A DNA stretch of 16,296 nucleotides from Conidiobolus incongruus B7586 (Eukaryota > Entomophthoromycota > Entomophthoromycetes > Entomophthorales > Conidiobolaceae), in NCBI GenBank assembly GCA_000697335.1, contig JNEM01017014.1:1-16296 (forward strand). The letters run 5' to 3'. A program made the translations under genes and the position numbers. The notes under the pieces are model-generated. The model was given only the letters and a program-made list of their open reading frames with translations, was not told the DNA's origin and did no database searches. Shown here one piece after another: positions 1 through 10,620 of this stretch. Within the stretch, counting starts at the first letter, position 1, and each line of letters starts with the position of its first letter.

Positions 1-1605
1 ATATTATATTATTTTTCAAAAGATCATTTTTTATCAAATTTGTTTATATTTTAAATAAAAATTGAGAGATTCAATAAAATTAACTGTTTTTAAATAAATT
101 TAATTTTTATATTTATAATCTAATATTTTTTATCTTAATTTCTATTATATAATTTATAATAGAATATTATAGGTATTATTATAGTTAGGTCAGTTTATAT
201 ATAGATAAAATATAATAATTAACCTTTGAAAAGATTTAAATAATTTGTTCTAATATTGAAGTTCTTAAACCATTGTAATAATATCTTTAGTTTATTTTCA
301 TAACAATCAATTTATATGGTTGATATCATAATTAATTAATTTAATACAGATTATGATACTTAGTATTATCAAATATTTCCAACTACTTAATCTATTCCAA
401 AATAGCTGCAATATTTATATTTTGGTATCTATGCTTGGCAGGTAATAACTGATATTAAAATGATTTTTTAAATTCAAAAATTTTAGTAAATAAAAATAAA
501 TCAATATTTTTATAAGTTTAATTATTGTTAATCCTATAATTCTTATATAATATAATTATTATACTAAATCTTATTACTATTACTATGCCAATAATAATAA
601 TATTTCATATATTGATATATATTTTAAGATTCAAATAATATTTTCAGATATTAAAATAAATAATGATAATATTTAATTTTATAAAAATTAAAATAAATAT
701 AATAATATAAAATCTTTAATACAATTGAATCAAATTTGATATAATGTAATATCTTTAATAATCACTTTATATTTTGTTATTTCAAATTTTTATTTATTTA
801 TTCTTTTATTAGAGCAATCATTAATTAAATCTATAAAATATTATAACTGTTATATTTAATATATTAAATTATAAACTATATATAATAATAAGTTCTTTTT
901 TTAAATTAATTTATTAATTTTAATGAGGTTAAATAGTAGAATCCTTTTTATAACCATAATTATTTGAAAAACTATCAGGTAGAAATCCTAATATCTCCAT
1001 TTATTCTATAATATCATACTATTAAAATTAATAACTTTAAAGGACTATTGATAGAGTTAAATCAGATAAACTAAAATAATATTTTTTTAAAATATAGTAG
1101 TCTAGTTAATTAACCTAATTATAAACTAAGATTTAGTTGATCACCTTTTTAATCTTTGATATTTGATATTTAATTTAAAATACAAGTCCAATTATAGTAT
1201 TTCTAAAATATTATTAAAGATTTGATCGAATATATGACCAATACCATTAATTGTAATATTACTATATATGATCAATATTTTATTATTTGGCTCACTTATC
1301 AATTGATATTTAGAGAAAAATATAACCATAATTGCTTTAAATATAATAATTATAATTAAAACTCTATAGACTTAATAAAGTAGTTTTTTATAACTCTAAT
1401 AATTGAAATTTAATTAATCATCATATATTAAAAGCTCATATATCAATTATTATTGTTGTTAATTAAATTATTTTTATAATAAAATATAAAATAATTTTAA
1501 ACATTAAAATTATATTAAACTCAGTATTTATTTATTTTATTAATATTTTTTATAAAAAATTTTTTTCATTATTTTTATTTTAAAATAATATTATCTTAAA
1601 TTTAA
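1..1605. other. AT-rich stretch, no gene seen
   Basis: Very AT-rich sequence with stops close together in all six frames. CpG is nearly absent; one is seen near 1225. I find no gene, RNA gene or clear repeat here. Short CA and TG dinucleotides are still present, so it is less extreme than the block that follows from about 1610. It may be old intergenic DNA or transposon remains too decayed to read. Confidence 0.6.
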
Positions 1606-1609
1606 AATA

Positions 1610-1623
1610 ATGGGAAATTTTTT
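1610..1623 (+). repeat. left terminal inverted repeat
   Basis: ATGGGAAATTTTTT, preceded by TA. It pairs with 2849-2861 with a single-base length difference. The symmetry extends two more bases on each side of the ends (AATA...TATT), which may be part of a preferred target. Confidence 0.55.
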
Positions 1624-2848
1624 AATTTTTGATTTTTCAAACATATTATTAGTTTGAAAAAAAATAAATATATATAAAGTTAATAAGAAATTATATATTT
1701 TTAAAATATATATATATAATAATTTTTTGATTAAAAAATTAACTTTTTAAAATTAGTTGTTTAATTTAATTATTCTTAAACTAAATAATAATCATTAAAA
1801 GTTTTTTATTTTAGTATTAGTAAAATTTAACCATAAACCCTTTAAAATTATTTAAAATTTATAAGTAGTTTTTAATAATAAAATATTATCTAAATTAACA
1901 ATTTATTACTAGGTAAATTACTTTAAGATTAAAAGAAAAACTATTTAAAACTTATTAAAATTTAAAAAACTAACTTTAACTAATATTTTTTTAATTATTA
2001 ATAGAGTGAAAAAATATATTAAAAAGTATTTTTTTATTTTAGTTAAAAAATTATCTAAGTACTTTAATATTAATTTTATAAGTATTTTATATATATTAAA
2101 GTTTAAACTTAAATTAATAAATAAAAATGTAAAATAAATACCTTATAATTTAACTAAAGCTTAAAAAAAAGTTAAAGTAGTTATTATTAAATAAAACTTA
2201 CTAAAATATTATTAGAAGCTTAAACTTTTATAGTAAATAATTACAATTAATGGATCTTAAATTTTTATATATAATCTTTTATTAAAACACAAATCAAAAT
2301 ATTAAATTAAGTTAAATTAACCTTTTTTACAAATCTTTTTAAATAAATATTTTATTAATAAGTGAATATTAATTATTATAATAAATTATAATAGTATATG
2401 TTATTTTTATTTAGTTTTTGAAAGAAAATCAATTAATAATAAATTTTATATTACTTTTTTAAATAAAAATATTTTTGATTAGTGTTTTTAATATAATTTA
2501 AAAAAACTTATTATTTTTATAATAATTATAAAATACATAAATTTAAAGTTGTAAAAAACTTTCTAATTAAAAGTAACTAGAAAAAACTACCATATCTAGT
2601 ATATTCTTTAGATTATAACCTATATAATTATAATTACTTTAGGTAATTAAAAAACTAGCTTATAAGAAAATTTAATTAGTTTATAAAACATTAAATTTTA
2701 GTCTTTAATAAAAAAACTATTTTTTAAGTATTAGATCTTTGTTAAAAGTGTAACAAAAAGTTATTAATAATAAAAAAAACTATTAAATTTATATTATATA
2801 TTTATTTTTATATATCATATATTAAAATATTTATTTATATTAAATTGT

Positions 2849-2861
2849 AAAAAATTCCCAT
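2849..2861 (-). repeat. right terminal inverted repeat
   Basis: On the minus strand this reads ATGGGAATTTTTT, followed on the plus strand by TA at 2862-2863. It is the inverted partner of 1610-1623. The GGG/CCC triplets stand out because the surrounding kilobase has almost no runs of G or C. Confidence 0.55.
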
Positions 2862-2865
2862 TATT

Positions 2866-3640
2866 AAAAATATAGAGTAATATTATTTAAATTATTTTTA
2901 AAATAATTTAATTTTAATAAAAAATGTGAATTAATTTTTTGTAATAAATAAAATATATAATTAGTTGTTAATTTAGTCAAAATATTTATTAAATTATTTA
3001 GTTTTTAAATTAATAAAATAAATATCTTTATATATATTTTATTAATTGACTATTGAAATTTAATTTTTAATTTTGTCAATTTAATTCAAACTTAATGAAA
3101 TTATAAAATATGAATCGATTTGAAATTGATTAGTAATACTTCCCCAATTTTAGGTATTGACCCAAATTATATTTGAAAAATTGTGACTCTAAGGAAAATA
3201 ATATTTAGTTTTTGATTTATATTAAATTAATATATCTCCAATATCAATCATTGTTAGTTAATTTAAATATGGACAAGAATTATCATAAAAAATTGATCAT
3301 GTGTAAAATTAATACATACTCATTATGAATTTTTAATAGTTTGGTTGTCAATATGAATTATATACATTTTATAAATAAAAAATAATAGTGAACTATGTAA
3401 AATTTAAGTAATTATTATAAAATCCTTAAAACAGAATGATTTTTGCTGTAATCAAGTTAAACACCATCATCTAAGATCAAAAATAAAAGTGTAATACAAA
3501 ACACAACACACAACACACAAAAATTTGAAATGGTATAAGATAAATTGGCATTTATTATATGTAGTATATAGTAATATTGTAAAGAATAAATATGCATTCA
3601 TTGATAAATATATTATAACAGTAAATTGAAGAACTTAAGC
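2866..3640. other. AT-rich spacer, no gene seen
   Basis: AT-rich sequence between the degraded transposon and the transcribed block. G+C rises gradually after about 3100. A short A/C-rich tract of CAACACA units lies at about 3496-3520. No open frame or RNA gene is recognisable. Confidence 0.55.
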
Positions 3641-4215
3641 TAAAAGTGTAGACTTGGTGTAATGTTTTAATTTCCACTTTGTTTCAGTTTATTGGATAAC
3701 TTGGGTTGACATGGTGGTTTTGGGATATTGAACAAGATTCATATCTGTCTATAGGTCAACCGAATCCGACTGAAGGCCTTTCAGAAGCTTTATAATTTGG
3801 CAGGCATGTCTATATGAAAATGATATATACTCAGTATATACTTTAATTTGGATAGAAATTCCATTATTAACAAGAGGTTGATTGATTAAATAAGTCTATA
3901 TAAAGGATGGTAGATATATATACGAGTGGTGAGTCAATGGGTCTGCTAATAAGTTGAATCTAATTAAAATAGTCCAGCTTACAGTCGAATCCGGAGATTG
4001 ATGTGTGTAACGAATGTAATTGGGTCATTTGAAGTGGTATGAAGTAACGTGAACTTTAGTATAATATCGTTTGATCCACCAATGAAAATGTAGAATATAG
4101 GTAAAGAATTGGAGATTGAGTATGGGAAAAGAACACAGCAGCAAAAGATAGGATCGATAGTCCAAATGACGTAAATATAGTGATATCAAATCCGATATGC
4201 AGTACATAAAAACAA
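3640..4215 (-). other. probable 3' trailer of the zinc-finger gene
   Basis: This stretch directly follows the stop codon of the minus-strand gene and keeps a mixed, non-repetitive composition down to about 3640, after which the sequence falls back to A+T. The composition edge suggests the transcript's 3' untranslated region ends near there. A 60-codon minus-strand frame at 4025-4207 shows no domain and is best read as untranslated sequence. Confidence 0.45.
3688..3693 (-). terminator. candidate poly(A) signal AATAAA
   Basis: On the minus strand the sequence reads CCAATAAACTG, about 520 nt past the stop codon. It sits at the edge where the complex sequence gives way to AT-rich DNA, which makes it a reasonable cleavage signal. 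The hexamer is common in AT-rich DNA, so the call leans on position. Confidence 0.35.
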
Positions 4216-5913
4216 TTAAGCCACCACATCTAAAGCTTCAGGTTTAGGAAGAAGTCTAGGAAGTTTAGCAGGTTGAGCTTTGCTAGCGTCATTGGAAGAG
4301 GATGCACTATCTGTATTTGCATTGACAGATGGTTTACCAAAGTTAAAGTTACCAAGACTGGTAGAAGCGAATCTTAAACTGCTAGTACCTAAGTGGCTTA
4401 AGTGACGAGAAAAGAGGGGTCTTTTAGCCAAATTAGCCATGATAGAATCCAAATGTTGGCTCTTGATAGTGGTGGTTCCAGAAGCAGATGCAGACAAAGA
4501 AGTATCTCTGTTGCAGTGACTGTCAATCCTACCTCCCAAAATTCCTTTGCGTTTCAATGAGTTATAATTTTGAGGAAGGCTGGGGCCCATCATATCTTTG
4601 TCTTTCAACTTAGACAAGTTGATATCTTTGCCATTTCCATTTAATAAATGTGGGAAATGAATATGGCTCTTATGATAGGACAAACCGTTGGCACTCTTGA
4701 ACACACGAGTACAACCTGGAACAAGACAAGGATATCTTGGCTTAAACTTATCCTCATCGTTCAAAGGAGCATTATCACAAGTACCTTCTTGATAATGGTA
4801 TCTAAGACCATTCTTGTTAAGAAAGTTTTTACCACATCCAACAATTTCACATTGATAAGGACGAGAAGCATCCGTAGGGTTAGGATGCTTACGAATTTCG
4901 GGATGCGCATGACGCTTGTTACGGGGTTTGAGAGCCTTACCACCAGCAGTATGGTTAGAAGATTTGGAGTTGGACCCATTGTTGGAAGAGATAGGCACCT
5001 TGGATTGTGAAAGAGGCTGTAATGCAGAGTTACGAAGAGGTAAGATGGGTTGGTGAGCAGGTTTAGGTCTGATGTTAATGTGATAGGGAGCAGGGCGAGT
5101 AGTCTCTGAGGAAGAGTGACTACTCAATGGAGGTGGAGTAGAGAGAGGTGAAGTAGAAGCAGTGGTAGAAACTGAACTGGAAATGGAAACTGTAGTGGAG
5201 CAGTCGCTATTAAGACCTGATTCAGTCGACCCATTGTCATTCGAGCGGGATTGTTGGTTTTGGGCAGAAAAAAGCTCGTTGACTTGATGATCCAAAACTT
5301 TCAAATTGATGACTCGCTTGGAGGATGGTAAGCTGGGATCAAAAGAGGAAGTAGGTTCGCTTCCAGGAAGCCAATTAGTTTGAAGAAAGCTGTAGGGATC
5401 ATTTTCAACCATGAAAGGGGCACCGGGCTGAGGATCGGACGAGATACATTCCAAATTCCCAAACTCAAAACGTGGATCAGGTGGAAACTGTCCAGTGATA
5501 TTAGATCCACTAGGATCAACAGCAAATAGACTGACATCAGTGAAGTCGAATGGCTGTTTAGTCATTGACAGCCAATTCGTTTGATCCATCATTAGGTTGT
5601 TGGTATTGCTAGCATCTATGAACAAGTCTGGTGCAAAGTCTGTTGGAGACGTCGAATCAGAAGGGAAGGTAGAGTTGGGAAGAGAGAAAAGGTCTAAAAA
5701 TAAGTTGTTGGGGTCTAAATTTTGGCAGAGAGAACTCGTAAGTGCACTGTCTACATTCTCTTTAGAGAGTGTAGACCATGTGACATTTTGAGATGCGGAG
5801 TTAGAAGAACCGAGTTGTTCGTCGGTTGAGGTGCTATCTGGAGAAGGGACCATAGGAATGTCTAAAGAGGTCATTTCGTCCAAGTTGTTGAAATCAATAG
5901 GTAAGTAGTCCAT
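4216..5913 (-). CDS. Sfp1-like split zinc-finger transcription factor, 565 aa
   Basis: Predicted nuclear DNA-binding regulator. Two zinc fingers lie at residues 353-379 and 394-419. Finger 1 is C355-x4-C360-x12-H373-x5-C379, a C2HC form. Finger 2 is C396-x4-C401-x12-H414, with H417 or H419 as last ligand. Both carry the NGLxYH core, and finger 2 reads YHxxHxH, typical of the fungal Sfp1 family, whose known members control ribosome-biogenesis and growth genes. A basic stretch at 329-343 may be a nuclear signal. Residues 1-200 are acidic and hydroxylated, like an activation domain; 225-320 is Ser/Thr/Pro/Asn-rich. The C-terminus (480-565) is Ser-rich. No introns interrupt it. The start is the only ATG in a region with none upstream for 568 nt, with A at -3. 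It ends in TAA. Family placement is confident; orthology to yeast SFP1 and its targets are inference. Confidence 0.9.
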   Translation of the reverse strand: MDYLPIDFNNLDEMTSLDIPMVPSPDSTSTDEQLGSSNSASQNVTWSTLSKENVDSALTSSLCQNLDPNNLFLDLFSLPNSTFPSDSTSPTDFAPDLFIDASNTNNLMMDQTNWLSMTKQPFDFTDVSLFAVDPSGSNITGQFPPDPRFEFGNLECISSDPQPGAPFMVENDPYSFLQTNWLPGSEPTSSFDPSLPSSKRVINLKVLDHQVNELFSAQNQQSRSNDNGSTESGLNSDCSTTVSISSSVSTTASTSPLSTPPPLSSHSSSETTRPAPYHINIRPKPAHQPILPLRNSALQPLSQSKVPISSNNGSNSKSSNHTAGGKALKPRNKRHAHPEIRKHPNPTDASRPYQCEIVGCGKNFLNKNGLRYHYQEGTCDNAPLNDEDKFKPRYPCLVPGCTRVFKSANGLSYHKSHIHFPHLLNGNGKDINLSKLKDKDMMGPSLPQNYNSLKRKGILGGRIDSHCNRDTSLSASASGTTTIKSQHLDSIMANLAKRPLFSRHLSHLGTSSLRFASTSLGNFNFGKPSVNANTDSASSSNDASKAQPAKLPRLLPKPEALDVVA

Positions 5914-6430
5914 ACTGTAGTATTTTAATAGATAGTAATATAATATATAACAAGGAGATATAAATAAAAGGAATGTATAAAATAAATATGATACAAGAAG
6001 AGAATAACTCTAAATATAAAGCCAAAGAAGTAAGTCTATAAGATATCACTAGAAGTTAGCTAGTGAAGAGCCAAAAATCAATATGTGGTACTACGCAATA
6101 GAGTGTAGTTGATTATAAATAGAGACTAATGGTGGGTTTAAAAAGAGTATCGAAGTGGAGGTGTAATAGGTTGTGTAGTTAAGAAGGCTTTGATTACACG
6201 AATTAATTAGAATGAAAAAGGCTTTTAAAGTAGTCAATTGATTAATTAGAAAACAGCAGAAATCGAATCCAATAGACGTCAGATAATTAGAGCAGCAATA
6301 AAATCTATGTGCTTTGAAACGAGCGGTGGAACCAGTGAGTTAAAGGTTGCTTGGGTATTAACAGCTGCTGGTCAGCGTCAGTGAGATCGATTGAGTTCCA
6401 ATCAATGGGTCTAGAGGGAGAGAAACTCAG
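5914..6430 (-). promoter_or_regulatory. long ATG-free 5' leader of the zinc-finger gene
   Basis: From the start codon at 5911-5913 up to 6481 the minus strand contains no ATG in any frame, whereas the plus strand of the same interval has nine. The composition is mixed and pyrimidine-rich on the minus strand, notably at about 6395-6440. This is what a long, scanned 5' untranslated region looks like when upstream start codons are selected against. The sequence just before the start codon, CTACAG then T, resembles a 3' splice site, so a leader intron is possible but not shown. The upper limit is set by the TATA box at 6448-6455. Confidence 0.65.
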
Positions 6431-6447
6431 ATGAGGGAGAAAGATGG

Positions 6448-6455
6448 TATTTATA
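6448..6455 (-). promoter_or_regulatory. TATA box of the zinc-finger gene
   Basis: On the minus strand this reads TATAAATA, followed by a pyrimidine-rich run (CTTTCTCCCTCATCTGAG) of the kind seen around fungal transcription starts. It lies about 535 nt upstream of the start codon, and the ATG-free stretch ends just beyond it, so the start site is probably near 6415-6425. Confidence 0.55.
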
Positions 6456-6480
6456 CTTTTTGGATTCAACTTCTCAAGTT

Positions 6481-6875
6481 TCATTGGTTTTTCAATGTTA
6501 AGGGGGAATTGTCATCTAAAATGAGAAAATAAGTATTAAATTCTACTGGAATGGACATTAAATTCACAAATACTATTTCATTGAAAATCAATCTTAATGA
6601 TTTCATCTTTCTATCAATCTCTGCATTGATTGGCTTAAACTCTGAAGAATACTCTGAAAGCATCTTATTAAGATGAGGTATTTGCAGAAGTCCACTTGGT
6701 GCCAAACACTTCAAGTCAATTTTCACTAATTGATGTATCTTGACATGATTTTGTTTACTTTGTATTCTGAATCAATATTTGGTAAATCTATGAATAGAAC
6801 AATTGGATGTTGAGGGATAAATGTTAACATTACAACAGATTCTGAATTTTTGACAATTAAATTTTGATTCTTTAA
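6481..6875 (-). pseudogene. broken coding-like fragment, family not recognised
   Basis: Two overlapping minus-strand frames look like one gene split by a frame change. The first is open 6875-6729 and includes an ATG at 6830-6828 and the peptide PQHPIVLFIDLPNIDSEYK. The second is open 6771-6481, 97 codons, and includes IPHLNKMLSEYSSEFKPI before ending in TGA. Codon and residue use resemble real protein (mixed charges, Leu/Ile-rich amphipathic pattern), unlike shadow frames. No domain is recognised. The only start of the second frame alone would be GTG, which does not suit a eukaryote. It ends about 25 bp before the TATA box of the next gene, on the same strand. Chance open frames of this size are possible here, so confidence is low. 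Confidence 0.3.
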
Positions 6876-9800
6876 TCATCAAATTCTAATTTTGTCCCAA
6901 TTTGGAAATTGTTCTGTCATCATTTCCACACACGCTCAAACCACACATCCCAATTTCAATTGAGTACTCTTTAAATAATGTTTAGAGTGTTATATTAGAA
7001 AATGAACAAAGTGAAGCAAGTCTTCAGCAAACATAATCATTGAAGCCTAGATTATTATTCAATTTCAAACTAATTTCATACTGAATATTATGAGAATATC
7101 AATCAATCTAGCCTGGGGATTTTAATTAAATTTATCTCATTTATTTATATTAATGGTGAAAACCCCATTAAATAAATAGTTGTAATGAAATTCAGTTTAA
7201 TTGTTCGTATTAGTTCGATTAATTAATCTAAAGTGATGATTTGAATCGTTAAAAACAAGTGTAGTTAATCTGTTTTTTTTTTGAATATTAAAGACATCCA
7301 AATATAAAATTTTAATACAACCAATATAGTGAGATTATTCTCATTAATTTTGTGTTACAATTCTATAAAATTATAACAAATCAAAACAATAAAAATCCAT
7401 CAAATATCAAATATTAGATTAAATCAATTAACTAATTAATAATAAAATTAAATACAATATATTTCATCAATATATATATTCTAAAGATTGGAATATATAT
7501 TCGAATAATTTATTTGATAATTCTCGATAATCATTTTAAATATTTTTGATTCAATGTTAACATTTTATTATTTAATTAAATTCAATGAATGATATAAAGT
7601 ATATAATATATTTTGTTTTCAATTCCTAGTTATATATTTTGCTGTGAATTCAGCTTAATCTTATAACATCTTTTAAATTCCTTTTATAATTTGAATGTAT
7701 TTTTATTTTCCTATGAAATAATGATAATCAAGTACTAAATTTAAAGTATAGTAATCTATAACGAGGTACAACACAGGTCATTATATTTAAACTATGTTGA
7801 TTTATAAATGCCGTCCAATTGAGTTAATGTTAATGTATCAACATTTCACAATTCAATATGTCAAAGTCATATTGGGTGAATGATATAAAAAAGGACACTT
7901 AATATTTCAATTTTATTCAAAAATTAATATTTATAAGTTGACCATATTAAGTTAAATGTCAATTGAATATTTCAATTCTAAGATTATTGAATTACAATAT
8001 TTAACTTATATTGATCGTTTGATTAACAACTTTAAAAGGCTATTTCAAAGTATTTTTTAATACTAGAGATTATCAAACTTAAGCCTATATCTTTTAATTA
8101 TATTTTGACTAAAATGATATGATGACATTGTACTTTATCACATTTTGTAATTTAAATAATCCAATATTTGTATAATTATTCAAAGGTACTGTTGATTATG
8201 AATAATCCAAAATCTCTCTGATAATCCTTTATAAAACAAAATTATATTTGATATCACAATTATTAATACAATGAATACTTGATTAAATAACTTTTAAAAT
8301 TTGATACTTCATTAATATTAGGATTTTTTCTTGTATCCACTCAAGAAAGCCAAATTATTTGCCAACCACTTTATGATTTAGTGAATTGACTCAAAGTTTA
8401 TACTTAAAGATGATGTAAGTTAAAGGCAGTTTGCTTATAAATAGTATGTCGTTATATTTAAATAAAGGAATTTTCACACAATGCTTATATCAATATATAT
8501 TTTAGACAATAATATTAAGTATATTTATATTAAAATCCTTAAAACATATATTGATTATCATAATTGATTAAATCTGAACAGAGGGGGGAAGGAGAGAATA
8601 ACTAATATTAAAAGTGATAAAGAGTTCCAAATGGATACTTTTTAATTAAAATTTTAATTAAAAAAGAATTTTTTTATTTATTATCAACTGGTTACTGATT
8701 TAACTCTCTATTCAGAAAATAATATTTTATCTTAGTGTTTGAGAATTAATTTATTGATGATATATTGGTATGGATATCAGATATCTAAGAATTATTAGAT
8801 TTGAATTCACTCTTTATAATAATATTTTCTTCATATAGAAGGTATAATATCTATGTAAAAATATATATTAAAATTGATTTACTGATTTTTAATATTTTTT
8901 AATATCAAAATATCAAAAGATTTTCAAGATATTTTTTGAATGATATATTAATTGTTTAACAAATATATATATATTCACATGTAAGATATTGATTTAACCT
9001 AAAACTAAAAAAATTATTCATCAATTGTTTGGTCATTTGATTAGGATACTAAAATTGAGTGATCTTTCGGATAAAAATCATTATATAGGCTGAAAAAATT
9101 GATATTCTGATTGTGATAGAACAAGTAAAAAACTTATTTTCAAGCTTAGAAATATTTGATTTTGTGAAAAATATATAAAAGAAGATTGCAAAATTTTATT
9201 GCAAAATAATTTAATAATGATAGTAAAAAAATTAATATATACCTAATGAGATTTTTATAAAATGGTGTATATCTATGACTTATATGTATTTCATTATATA
9301 GTTTTATATTTAATTATTATCAACTACCTATTGATAATATATACATTTGTAACATCCAAATTCAATATTATATTAGGGTGCAAATTTTCTTCATTTTAAT
9401 TAAATTTGTGGCAAAGGTCAAGAGTTTCAAATCAAGAGTATAATATAATTTATTTGATATATTTTTGGAAACAATATAATACACTTATTTATATTCAGTT
9501 TAATATACTTAATTAGAATAGTATAATTTTCTTATATTTTAAGTATTCTAACAAATAAATACTATTTTCGAAAAATCTTCAATAGTTAAAAATATAAAAA
9601 ATATAAATAACGTTGATTTATATAATATATAATGAAAAAAGATATAGTTAATCTATAAAATGTATATAATATAATGTTTATATTGATCTTTGATTCAATA
9701 TATTTCATTCATATCTGTTGAATATATAATTTGATTCATAGGTAAATTTTAATAATATTGTTAGATTAGTAAATTCATCATGTCAATATCCAAAATATTA

Positions 9801-9888
9801 AAATAAGCATAATTTTATTTGTTTGAAAGAATAAAGGGAAAATTTTAATCTTGAAAACAAACATATTCTTTATTTGTTATCGATACAT
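6876..9888. other. three-kilobase AT-rich desert
   Basis: No gene or RNA is recognised on either strand. Unlike 1610-2861, CpA and TpG are frequent, so the sequence is AT-rich without the strong RIP-like skew. Short coding-like minus-strand runs occur, for example 7728-7898, but their stop density is near what the base composition predicts. A small inverted repeat (10-bp arms, 9-bp loop) lies at 7472-7500. Confidence 0.5.
8639..8664. repeat. 26-bp perfect palindrome
   Basis: The sequence is a perfect inverted repeat without a loop: half-site TTTTTAATTAAAA followed at once by its reverse complement. A C and a G flank it, the latter after one extra A. It is entirely A/T, so it may have arisen by chance or by slippage; it could also extrude as a cruciform. 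Confidence 0.5.
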
Positions 9889-10071
9889 TAAACGATCGAA
9901 CCTTATATATTTGATTGAATCTATGATAAATTTGTAACGCAGCAATACAGTCGGTATAACTCAAGTATTAATACGATATATTTCGGTTATAAAATATCTC
10001 AATACCGTGTATACGAAACATTAAATTCGGTAAATATTACAATTGAAAACGTTATTACTATTTTAGTTTAA
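9889..10071. other. CpG-keeping patch with open frames on both strands
   Basis: About ten CpG dinucleotides lie within 180 bp, while flanking DNA has almost none. On the plus strand 9919-10071 is open for 50 codons without an ATG start; one minus frame is also largely open. Short words such as TCGGTATAA, TTCGGTTATAA and ATACCGTGTATACG recur as loose variants. No protein or RNA family is recognised. It may be a recently arrived segment, for example organellar or transposon-derived, that has not yet lost its CpGs. Confidence 0.35.
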
Positions 10072-10620
10072 AATTAATGAAATATATATTAATTTGGATT
10101 AATGTTTCTTCAATTTGAAAATTAAAAATCAATGCTATTTTCAAATTTTTAGTTGAAAATGGATGGATTTAACAGAATTTTGTCCTGTCAAAATACTAAT
10201 TAAATTAAAGATAGATATAAAACACTAGATAGTAATAATTTTTAAATAAAAAAATATTATAATTTATCTTTTAATATATGAATTTATAAATATAGAATGG
10301 ATTTTAAAATTTGATGAATATTAAATTCTTTACCATTTATATTAACATAATATCCAAATTTCAAGTTCATGATAGTAATCATCTGTACAAAATGTTATTC
10401 TCATATTCAAATTTTAGATATTATAATTTGACTATTTTAAGATAAAATAGCTGCCAATTCGAGTATTGAGGTGAAAATTGAGATAGATTTATATTGATTT
10501 TCATGGCTTTAACAACGATTTAATTGGAGAAATTTTGGAAATCATGTGACATTTAAATATAAATTCAAAATAATCAGTAACGAATCTTCAGTTTTTTCAC
10601 TTGAAAAATACTTTTAATAT
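10072..10620. other. AT-rich spacer, nothing recognised
   Basis: Ordinary AT-rich sequence between two compositional islands. Stops are frequent in all frames, and no repeat or promoter stands out. Confidence 0.5.

Larger units (their letters stand above)
1610..2861. mobile_element. degraded Tc1/mariner-sized DNA transposon with inverted ends
   Basis: The left end reads ATGGGAAATTTTTTA and the right end, on the opposite strand, ATGGGAATTTTTTA. They are inverted repeats of about 14 bp that differ by one base of indel. Each end abuts a TA dinucleotide (1608-1609 and 2862-2863), as in Tc1/mariner elements that duplicate TA, although TA is common in such DNA. The 1252-bp span suits that superfamily. 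The interior has no open frame and is hyper-AT; in many lines nearly every C is followed by T and CpA/TpG are depleted, the pattern left by RIP-like CpA-to-TpA mutation. Near 2246-2293 one plus frame reads like a worn transposase stretch (I-N-G-S, then hydrophobic residues and a Lys), vaguely like the pogo/Fot DDE region, but this is weak. Family assignment rests mainly on size, ends and TA flanks. Confidence 0.5.

Noticed and set aside
169-180. Inverted repeat joining the two window ends
   Set aside because: ATAGGTATTATT at 169-180 has its complement near 16211-16222, but 12 AT-rich bases matching across 16 kb is expected by chance.
4025-4207. 60-codon minus-strand frame downstream of the gene
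   Set aside because: No domain, low-quality composition rich in Tyr, Leu and His, and it lies within the probable 3' trailer.
4648-5010. 120-codon plus-strand frame inside the zinc-finger gene
   Set aside because: It overlaps the zinc-finger coding region on the opposite strand, has no domain, and is a shadow frame. The same holds for the other frames at 4761-4979, 5301-5537 and 5597-5791.
7728-7898. Minus-strand decayed gene
   Set aside because: About 57 codons with only two internal stops looked coding-like, but that stop number is not unusual for the local base composition and no family is recognised.
9889-9905. tRNA T-loop
   Set aside because: The minus strand has AGGTTCGATCG here, but the flanking bases do not form a T stem and no other tRNA arms are present.
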